Shown in pieces: positions 7,197-12,973 of a DNA stretch of 13,742 nucleotides (positions within the stretch are counted from its first letter, which is position 1; every line of letters starts with the position of its first letter). Under the pieces are notes generated by a model. The model was not told the DNA's origin and ran no database searches. It saw only the letters and a program-made list of their open reading frames with translations. A program made the translations under genes and the position numbers. This DNA is from JAPLDP01 sp964628285 (GTDB taxonomy: Bacteria > Bacteroidota > Bacteroidia > Bacteroidales > JAGONC01): assembly GCA_964628285.1 (NCBI GenBank), contig CAZVNP010000068.1, forward strand, positions 1 to 13,742. Direction: 5' to 3'.

Positions 7197-9257
7197 ATGG
7201 CAGACGAGGATAAAAATATACCCACCGGTCCCCCGAAGGGGAAAAATTCCAGGCCACGCTTCAGCTTTTACTGGATCTATGGTCTCTTGCTGGTTATATT
7301 TCTGGGAACTATGATCTTCAATTTCCAGGGTAATGTGAAGGAAGTGGACTGGCCTGATCTGCAGAAGATGTTGCAGGACCAGGATGTGTCGAAGATCGTG
7401 GTGATCAACAAGGAATATGCGGAGATTTACATCAAGAAAGAGAAATTGTCGGAGCCCAAGTACAAAGATCTTAAATCGACCGGCCTCGGCGGAAATAATT
7501 ACCAGTATAAATACGTCATCGGCTCCATGGATGCTTTCCTTGGCGAGATCAAGGATGCCCAGAAGGATGTTGCCAATCCCATTTATCCCACTTATAAAAC
7601 CAAGCGTAACTGGGGTGGCGATATCCTGGGATGGTTACTGCCTATCGGTCTGCTTGTGCTGGCATGGATCTTCATCATGCGGATGATGAGCCGTGGTGCC
7701 GGCGGCGGTGGCGGACAGCTCTTCAACATCGGTAAATCAAAGGCCAAGTTGTTCGACCGTGACACCTCGGTGACCGTTAACTTCAATGATGTAGCAGGTC
7801 TGGAAGAGGCTAAGCTGGAGGTGATGGAGATTGTGGACTTTCTGAAAAATCCGGCGCGTTATACGGCTTTAGGCGGTAAAATACCCAAAGGGGCCTTGCT
7901 TGTGGGCTTGCCGGGCACTGGTAAGACGCTGCTTGCCAAGGCTGTGGCGGGCGAGGCTCAGGTGCCTTTCTTTTCGATCTCGGGCTCCGACTTCGTTGAG
8001 ATGTTTGTCGGCGTGGGCGCCTCGCGTGTGCGTGACCTCTTTAAACAGGCTAAGGAGAAAGCACCCTGTATCATCTTCATCGATGAGATCGACGCCATCG
8101 GCCGGGCACGGGGCCGCAACCCCCTCACCGGCGCCAATGATGAACGTGAGAACACCCTTAACCAGCTTCTCACCGAGATGGACGGCTTCGACACCAACAC
8201 AGGCGTCATCATCCTGGCCGCCACCAACAGGGCCGATATCCTTGACAGGGCATTGATGCGTGCCGGACGTTTCGACCGGCAGATATACGTCGACCTTCCT
8301 GATATCAGGGAACGGGAAGCCATTTTTAAGGTGCACCTCAAACCGATAAAAATCGATCCGACACTGGACATCAGCTTTTTAGCCAAACAAACCCCCGGTT
8401 TCTCCGGCGCCGATATCGCCAATGTGTGTAACGAGGCTGCTCTCATCGCCGCCAGAAAAGGAAAGAAAGTCGTCGACAAGCAGGATTTCATGGACGCCAT
8501 TGACCGTATCGTGGGAGGTCTGGAGAAACGCAGCAAGATCATCACACCTCAGGAAAAACGGGTGATCGCCTTCCATGAGGCCGGACATGCGTCGGTGAGC
8601 TGGCTTCTCCAGTATGCACACCCCCTGGTCAAGGTCACCATCGTGCCGCGAGGCAAATCACTGGGCGCCGCCTGGTACCTGCCCGAAGAAAGACAGATCA
8701 CCACCTTCGAGCAGATGTACGATGAGATGACAGCCATACTCGGTGGCAGGGCCTCGGAAGAGGTCAACTTCGGCAAAGTGTCGACAGGTGCACTCAACGA
8801 CCTCGAAAGGGTCACCAAACAGGCCTATAACATGATCGTTTATTTCGGATTGGACGATAAGATAGGTAACATCTCCTATTATGATTCAACAGGACAACAG
8901 GAATTTTCACTCACAAAACCCTATAGCGAGAAAACGGCCGAAATCATCGACGAGGAGGTCAGTAAACTTGTGGAGAAGAGTTACAAGAGAGCTGTCGACC
9001 AGATCAAAAAACATAAGAAACAGGTCGAGAAGCTGGCTCTGAAGCTTCTCGAGAAGGAGGTCATTTTCACCGAGGACCTTGAGAACATCTTCGGTAAAAG
9101 GCCCTGGGGAAAGAATGAACCACAACCAGCAGCAGCCGGTCAGCAGGAGCAGGACAAACCTGCTGAAAAGGATAAAGAAAATGATTCCGGTACCGACAAA
9201 GGTGGCAGTGAAGGCTCCGGCCAGGAACCCGTAGTGGATTCGTTACCCGTCTCTTAA
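7197..9257 (+). CDS. ftsH: ATP-dependent zinc metalloprotease FtsH
   Basis: Membrane-anchored AAA+ protease that unfolds and degrades misassembled membrane proteins and selected regulators. The 686-residue protein has TM1 at about 24-44, an extracytoplasmic domain at about 45-142, and TM2 at about 143-164 followed by a glycine-rich linker. The AAA module has Walker A GLPGTGKT at 237-244, Walker B IIFID-E with D296 and E297, and the second region of homology ending RAGRFDRQIYVD. The zinc site is HEAGH at 460-464, with the likely third ligand D535 in LNDLERV. The last ~40 residues are a polar tail rich in Q, E, K, D and G, probably disordered. Walker A has Leu where most FtsH proteins have Pro (GPPGTGKT). 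A LUD-domain gene starts 10 nt downstream. Confidence 0.98.
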   Translation: MADEDKNIPTGPPKGKNSRPRFSFYWIYGLLLVIFLGTMIFNFQGNVKEVDWPDLQKMLQDQDVSKIVVINKEYAEIYIKKEKLSEPKYKDLKSTGLGGNNYQYKYVIGSMDAFLGEIKDAQKDVANPIYPTYKTKRNWGGDILGWLLPIGLLVLAWIFIMRMMSRGAGGGGGQLFNIGKSKAKLFDRDTSVTVNFNDVAGLEEAKLEVMEIVDFLKNPARYTALGGKIPKGALLVGLPGTGKTLLAKAVAGEAQVPFFSISGSDFVEMFVGVGASRVRDLFKQAKEKAPCIIFIDEIDAIGRARGRNPLTGANDERENTLNQLLTEMDGFDTNTGVIILAATNRADILDRALMRAGRFDRQIYVDLPDIREREAIFKVHLKPIKIDPTLDISFLAKQTPGFSGADIANVCNEAALIAARKGKKVVDKQDFMDAIDRIVGGLEKRSKIITPQEKRVIAFHEAGHASVSWLLQYAHPLVKVTIVPRGKSLGAAWYLPEERQITTFEQMYDEMTAILGGRASEEVNFGKVSTGALNDLERVTKQAYNMIVYFGLDDKIGNISYYDSTGQQEFSLTKPYSEKTAEIIDEEVSKLVEKSYKRAVDQIKKHKKQVEKLALKLLEKEVIFTEDLENIFGKRPWGKNEPQPAAAGQQEQDKPAEKDKENDSGTDKGGSEGSGQEPVVDSLPVS

Positions 9258-9267
9258 TTACCATCAC

Positions 9268-9909
9268 ATGGAAGAAAGCACCTCGAAAGAGAAAGTGTTG
9301 ACGCGTATACGTAATGCCCTCATCACCAAGACAGGCAGTCCTTTCACTTCCGCCGATATGGACACCGCCGTTTACCACCCCGTGGAAGACCCGCCGGAGA
9401 TCACCTTCGCCGAGGAGTTCATTAAGGCCTCAGGCAAGTTTGTTTACTGCCAGAATGAGGAGGAACTGGTGCAGAACCTCAATTTGGTTCTGGATGAGAT
9501 TAAGGACCGGAAGATATTTTGTCTGGAGGAAAAGATCAAAGGTTTTCTTGCCAGGACCCGTCATTCTTTCAGCGGGGATCCACAGGATTTCCCTGACACG
9601 ACGGTGGGCATCACGGGATGTGAATATCTGATCGCGCGGCTGGGCAGCATCATGGTCTCATCACGGCAACTGTCGGGCCGCCGGCTGAATGTCTTCCCCC
9701 CCGTCCATATGGTCATTGCCTTCACATCACAACTGGTGCCGGACCTGAAACAGGCCTTTCAGCAGATGAAAACGCGTTATGGTGATAACTTGCCATCGAT
9801 GATCACAGTCATCACCGGTCCGAGCCGGACAGCCGATATCGAGAAGACACTGGTCGTGGGCGCCCACGGCCCCCGCGACCTTTACCTCTTCATGGTCGAT
9901 GACAAATAA
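9268..9909 (+). CDS. LUD-domain protein (LutC/YkgG family)
   Basis: A 213-residue cytoplasmic protein of the LUD family, named from the LutB and LutC subunits of lactate-utilisation systems. The diagnostic C-terminal block is present: GPSRTADIEKTLVVGAHGPR (about 182-201) followed by DLYLFMVDD. The middle VGITGCEYLIARLGSIM is also typical. No iron-sulfur cysteine motif is seen, as expected for a LutC-type subunit. No lutA or lutB partner lies in the window, so a role in lactate oxidation is not supported here and the true function is uncertain. It starts 10 nt after the ftsH stop, which suggests co-transcription. It ends with tandem in-frame stops (TAA then TGA at 9907-9912). Confidence 0.88.
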   Translation: MEESTSKEKVLTRIRNALITKTGSPFTSADMDTAVYHPVEDPPEITFAEEFIKASGKFVYCQNEEELVQNLNLVLDEIKDRKIFCLEEKIKGFLARTRHSFSGDPQDFPDTTVGITGCEYLIARLGSIMVSSRQLSGRRLNVFPPVHMVIAFTSQLVPDLKQAFQQMKTRYGDNLPSMITVITGPSRTADIEKTLVVGAHGPRDLYLFMVDDK

Positions 9910-9937
9910 TGAGACTTTTTGTCTTTGCCATTCCGTT

Positions 9938-9968
9938 TTTGGATATTTCAACTAAAATCCTAATTTTG
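9938..9968 (+). promoter_or_regulatory. Bacteroidota-type promoter for DUF2007-cdsA-psd
   Basis: TTTG at 9938-9941, a 19-nt spacer, then TAATTTTG at 9961-9968: a full match to the Bacteroidota -33/-7 consensus. The DUF2007 ATG is 42 nt downstream. This separates the lipid genes from the rsfS-ftsH-LUD unit, though read-through is possible because I see no strong terminator between them. Confidence 0.62.
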
Positions 9969-10010
9969 TATCTTTAGCAGACCGAAATAATATAACACCC
10001 GGAATTGTTC

Positions 10011-10217
10011 ATGGATCCGAACTGGATGAAGGTTTACAGCTCCAATCAGCTCTGGCAGGTGGAATTGATGAAAGGCCTGCTCGCCGATAACGGTATTGAG
10101 AGTATCATTGTCAATAAAAAAGATTCATCCTATCTTTTCGGTGAAATTGAACTTTATGTGAATGTCGAGGATACTTTCGCGGCCAAACAAATCATTATTA
10201 AGAGCGAACGTGGGTAA
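10011..10217 (+). CDS. DUF2007 small protein (putative signal-transducing protein family)
   Basis: A 68-residue protein starting MDPNWMKVYSSNQLWQVELM. The pattern of one strand, a helix (about 14-27, QVELMKGLLADNGI), then two strands and a final helix (about 56-65, FAAKQIIIKS) fits the DUF2007 family, a small ferredoxin-like fold annotated as putative prokaryotic signal-transducing protein. No biochemical role is established that I can cite. I chose the ATG at 10011 over an in-frame TTG two codons upstream. Its 3' end overlaps the start of cdsA by 8 nt (GTG start) or 56 nt (alternative ATG), so the two are probably translationally coupled. Confidence 0.8.
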   Translation: MDPNWMKVYSSNQLWQVELMKGLLADNGIESIIVNKKDSSYLFGEIELYVNVEDTFAAKQIIIKSERG

Positions 10218-11037
10218 CTTTCTGACCAGAACCATCACCGGCATACTTTTCGTCATCGTCGTTATCGCCTCCGTCATCTGGAAACAGATTGTCTTTTCAT
10301 CGCTCTTCCTGGTCGTCACCATGGCCGGACTGCTTGAGTTTTACAGGATCGCCGGCAACAATAACAGCCGCGCCGTCAAAGTTCTCGGAGTGACGGCAGG
10401 CCTCGTGCTGTATGTCACGGCCGCATTGGTGGCCAACGGACTGGCCGGCATCAGGATCCTGGTCATTAACGTGGCCGTATGCCCGCTCATATTGATTTAT
10501 AGTTTGTTCCGGCGGACATCGGTTCCGTTTTCCGACGTGTCGGTCATCCTGCTCGGCGTGTTGTACGTTACTTTGCCCTTTGCCCTGTTTAACTTTTTTT
10601 TCAACCCGGTAATGGCTCCCGGGGGATTTTATTATGAACTGGTGCTGGGATTTTTTGCCGTGATGTGGATCAACGACACCGCAGCATACCTCGTGGGTAT
10701 GGGTGTCGGCAAACACCCGTTGTTTAAAAGAATATCCCCGAAGAAGACATGGGAGGGAAGCATCGGCGGACTGATTTTCGGGATCATCACTGCCTGGGTT
10801 TTATCCCGTTTTTTTATCCGGCTTACATTGCCACAATGGGTCATCTACGCTGTGATTATCATGGTGACCGGCACCCTGGGCGACCTTGTGGAGTCGATGC
10901 TGAAACGCAGTCACCGGCTTAAGGATTCAGGGAAGATACTACCCGGGCACGGGGGAATTCTTGACCGTTTTGACGGTGTGTTGATGGCCGTTCCGTTTAC
11001 ATTCCTATATTTGTTGTATGTTTTTGGCGTTTATTAA
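10210..11037 (+). CDS. cdsA: Phosphatidate cytidylyltransferase (CDP-diacylglycerol synthase)
   Basis: Integral membrane enzyme that converts phosphatidic acid and CTP to CDP-diacylglycerol, the precursor of phosphatidylethanolamine, phosphatidylglycerol and cardiolipin. Several hydrophobic helices run through the protein, beginning with ITGILFVIVVIASVIW. The C-terminal CdsA signature is clear: SMLKRSHRLKDSGKILPGHG (20 residues) followed by GILDRFD, which holds the conserved acidic residues of the active site; GDLVE precedes it. I chose GTG at 10210 (275 residues, VGNFLTRTITG) because this matches the usual family N-terminus and AAGAGC lies just upstream. An in-frame ATG at 10162 would add 16 polar residues. 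psd follows after 3 nt. Confidence 0.95.
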   Translation: MGNFLTRTITGILFVIVVIASVIWKQIVFSSLFLVVTMAGLLEFYRIAGNNNSRAVKVLGVTAGLVLYVTAALVANGLAGIRILVINVAVCPLILIYSLFRRTSVPFSDVSVILLGVLYVTLPFALFNFFFNPVMAPGGFYYELVLGFFAVMWINDTAAYLVGMGVGKHPLFKRISPKKTWEGSIGGLIFGIITAWVLSRFFIRLTLPQWVIYAVIIMVTGTLGDLVESMLKRSHRLKDSGKILPGHGGILDRFDGVLMAVPFTFLYLLYVFGVY

Positions 11038-11040
11038 ACA

Positions 11041-11703
11041 ATGACCATTCATAAAGAAGGCTTTACGATCATTTTTGGCATTCTGATCATATTGGTATGC
11101 ATACTGGTGGTGCTTAATATCTTTTTCCCTCATCAGACCTTTATTCACTACATACTTTATCTGGCGGCCTTGCTGTTTTTCTTAGCCGTGGTGCGGTTTT
11201 TCAGGAATCCCCACCGGCCTGTCGTCCCCGACGACCATCTGATCATCAGTCCTGCCGACGGCCTGGTAGTGGCTGTCAAAGAGGTGGAGGAAAAGGAATA
11301 TTTTAAGGATAAAAGGATCATGGTCTCTGTCTTCATGTCATTATTCGACGTCCATGTTAACTGGTACCCTGTTTCAGGGAAAGTCAAATACCTGCGGTAT
11401 TACCCCGGACGATACCTCTTTGCCTGGAATCCCAAAGCATCCCTTAACAATGAACGCAACACATTCGTCCTGGAAAATCAGAAAGGGCAGGAGGTGATGG
11501 TCGTCCAGATAGCCGGCACCGTGGCCAGACGGATTGTGTATTACACCGCCATGGGACATGAAGTGACACAGGGTGACGAGATAGGGATCATCAAATTCGG
11601 GTCACGCGTCGATCTTTTTCTTCCACTTGATATGCAGATTTGTGTCAAATTAAAGCAAAAGGTCAGGGGAGGGGTGACGGTGATCGGGAGACTGGCTGAT
11701 TAA
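11041..11703 (+). CDS. psd: Phosphatidylserine decarboxylase proenzyme (short type)
   Basis: Pyruvoyl-dependent membrane enzyme that decarboxylates phosphatidylserine to phosphatidylethanolamine. The 220-residue length fits the short Psd form common in Bacteroidota and archaea. Two hydrophobic segments lie at about 7-29 and 33-52. Conserved motifs are ISPADG (about 69-74), FMSLFDVHVNWYP (about 98-110) and the self-cleavage site FGSR, with G187 and S188. Cleavage before Ser188 would yield a large beta chain and a 33-residue alpha chain carrying the N-terminal pyruvoyl group. The gene starts 3 nt after cdsA, so the two are coupled. The intermediate enzyme, phosphatidylserine synthase (pssA), is not in this window. 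Confidence 0.95.
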   Translation: MTIHKEGFTIIFGILIILVCILVVLNIFFPHQTFIHYILYLAALLFFLAVVRFFRNPHRPVVPDDHLIISPADGLVVAVKEVEEKEYFKDKRIMVSVFMSLFDVHVNWYPVSGKVKYLRYYPGRYLFAWNPKASLNNERNTFVLENQKGQEVMVVQIAGTVARRIVYYTAMGHEVTQGDEIGIIKFGSRVDLFLPLDMQICVKLKQKVRGGVTVIGRLAD

Positions 11704-11704
11704 A

Positions 11705-11728
11705 GTCTGCAGGTCTTCAGGTCTTTTA
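11705..11728. repeat. Degenerate octamer tandem repeat after psd
   Basis: Three head-to-tail 8-nt units, GTCTGCAG, GTCTTCAG and GTCTTTTA, begin one base after the psd stop codon. The track is short, decays toward its end and is non-coding. Its function is unknown. Confidence 0.6.
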
Positions 11729-11732
11729 GTAT

Positions 11733-11760
11733 CTGCAACCTGTAACCCGCAACTTGTAAC
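11733..11760. repeat. Heptamer tandem repeat (YYGYAAC x4)
   Basis: Four consecutive 7-nt units, CTGCAAC, CTGTAAC, CCGCAAC and TTGTAAC, differ only by C/T transitions in the first, second and fourth bases while G3 and AAC are invariant. The array directly abuts a GC-rich hairpin. It is non-coding and differs in composition from the AT-rich sequence that follows. Confidence 0.7.
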
Positions 11761-11797
11761 CCCGCCGCAGGCGGAGCGAAATCGGGATCGGCGGGTT
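11758..11797 (+). terminator. GC-rich hairpin after psd, possible terminator
   Basis: AACCCCGCC at 11758-11766 can pair with GGCGGGTT at 11790-11797 as an 8-bp stem with one bulged C, followed by AAGTTTT, a weak U-tract. The same 5' arm can instead form a tight hairpin with GGCGG at 11770-11774 (loop GCA). It sits between psd and the SPFH gene, so it may end the lipid operon. It could equally be a dispersed palindromic repeat. Confidence 0.4.
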
Positions 11798-11835
11798 AAG
11801 TTTTCATACTCTTTAGAAATTATATTTCCAGTTTT

Positions 11836-11866
11836 TTTGTTTTTTTATTTTTCTGTTATATTATTG
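11836..11866 (+). promoter_or_regulatory. Candidate promoter for the SPFH-RHH pair
   Basis: TTTG at 11836-11839, a 19-nt spacer, then TATTATTG at 11859-11866, one mismatch from TAnnTTTG. It lies in a T-rich tract and ends 48 nt before the ATG at 11915. It is weaker than the other promoters in the window. Confidence 0.42.
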
Positions 11867-11914
11867 CAATATCAAAATGATATTATCAAAGTATCACACT
11901 TAAACTTTACATTT

Positions 11915-12781
11915 ATGGAAACTGTTACCACTAAAGAAAAGTTGTATTCACCCATGTCGGGTTACATTGGCCTTGTCATGGTGCTTCTGCTGATCGCCTT
12001 GCCCGTTCTGGGGCTCATTTTTTACAGGTGGATGTGGCTCATCGCCATCCTTGTTGTCGGCGTCTTTTGCATCGGGGGATTTCTGGTGGTCAATCCCAAC
12101 GAATCATCGGTGCTGGTTCTTTTCGGCAAGTATGTCGGCACCGTAAAAAAGAACGGATTTTTCTGGGTTAATCCCTTTTTCGCCAAGAAGAAGATCTCGT
12201 TACGGGCGCGCAACCTCAACAGCGAGCCCATCAAGGTCAACGACAAGATCGGCAACCCGATCATGATCGGCATCGTGCTGGTGTGGCGTGTCGACAACAC
12301 CTTCAAGGCCGCTTTTGCCGTCGATGACTACGCTTATTTTGTGGAGATCCAGAGTGAGGCGGCCATCCGTAAGCTGGCCGGGCATTACCCCTATGACAAC
12401 TTCGAGGATCACCAGGCGGAGATCACACTGCGTTCGGGCGGTGAGGATGTCAATAAAGTGCTGGAGGAAGAGCTGACGGAGCGCCTGGCCATTGCGGGCA
12501 TAGAGGTCATGGAAGCCCGGATCAGCTATCTGGCGTATTCGGCCGAGATCGCCGGCGCTATGTTGCGGCGCCAGCAGGCGGTGGCGATTATCGCGGCCCG
12601 GACTAAGATCGTGGAAGGCGCTGTGAGCATGGTGGAGATGGCCCTCGAGCAGTTGTCGTCCAAGAAACTGATCAACCTCGACCATGAGCAGAAAGCCGCC
12701 ATGGTCAGCAATCTGATGGTCGTCCTGTGCTCCGAGCATGAAGCCAGCCCTGTCATCAACACGGGCACATTACGTCAATAA
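11915..12781 (+). CDS. SPFH/Band-7 domain membrane protein
   Basis: A 288-residue protein of the stomatin/prohibitin/flotillin/HflK-C superfamily. I chose the ATG at 11915 (METVTTKEKLYSPMSG). An upstream in-frame start at 11837 would lie inside the candidate promoter. Two adjacent hydrophobic helices at about 17-37 and 41-61 anchor it. The SPFH domain follows, opening with VNPNESSVLVLFGKYVG and containing VWRVDN, the IQSEAAIRKLAG segment and EELTERLAIAGIEVMEARIS (20 residues). A helical region rich in Ala and Gln (MLRRQQAVAIIAARTKIVEG, 20 residues) probably supports oligomerisation. SPFH proteins build large ring or cage assemblies in membranes and often act with FtsH-type proteases. A 55-residue RHH gene starts 3 nt after the stop, implying translational coupling. 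Confidence 0.9.
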   Translation: METVTTKEKLYSPMSGYIGLVMVLLLIALPVLGLIFYRWMWLIAILVVGVFCIGGFLVVNPNESSVLVLFGKYVGTVKKNGFFWVNPFFAKKKISLRARNLNSEPIKVNDKIGNPIMIGIVLVWRVDNTFKAAFAVDDYAYFVEIQSEAAIRKLAGHYPYDNFEDHQAEITLRSGGEDVNKVLEEELTERLAIAGIEVMEARISYLAYSAEIAGAMLRRQQAVAIIAARTKIVEGAVSMVEMALEQLSSKKLINLDHEQKAAMVSNLMVVLCSEHEASPVINTGTLRQ

Positions 12782-12784
12782 ATT

Positions 12785-12952
12785 ATGGCCGAAAGAAAAC
12801 CTTTTGTTCTCAGGCTTCCCCCGGAGGTGATGCAAGCTGTCGAGAAATGGGCTGCCGACGAGTTCCGCAGCATTAATGGTCAGCTGGAATGGATCATCGC
12901 CAAAGCATTGAAAGAAGCGCGGCGTTATCCTAAAGATAAAACAGAAGAGTGA
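12785..12952 (+). CDS. Arc-type ribbon-helix-helix small protein
   Basis: A 55-residue ORF (ATG at 12785, TGA at 12950-12952) starting MAERKPFVLRLPPEVMQAVE. The layout is that of Arc/MetJ ribbon-helix-helix proteins: a short beta strand with alternating residues (about 5-11, KPFVLRL), a first helix after PPE (about 13-26), a turn at RSIN, and a second helix (about 30-46, including GQLEWIIAKAL). The C-terminal tail is basic to mixed charge. RHH proteins bind DNA as dimers through the beta ribbon, so this is likely a small DNA-binding protein, but its target is unknown. It follows the SPFH stop by 3 nt and must be co-transcribed with it. There is no toxin gene next to it, so an antitoxin role is not supported. 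Confidence 0.82.
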   Translation: MAERKPFVLRLPPEVMQAVEKWAADEFRSINGQLEWIIAKALKEARRYPKDKTEE

Positions 12953-12973
12953 GGCAGTCAAAGGGAAGGTCTG

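Noticed and set aside
7869..8545. Long minus-strand open frames opposite ftsH
   Set aside because: Shadow frames of a GC-rich conserved gene; no family motifs and no promoter.
9912..9924. AGAC-TTTTT-GTCT hairpin after the LUD gene, as a terminator
   Set aside because: Only a 4-bp stem with no following U-tract; too weak to support.
12785..12952. RHH protein as the antitoxin of a toxin-antitoxin pair
   Set aside because: The neighbours are an SPFH gene and a convergent radical SAM gene; no toxin-like ORF is adjacent.
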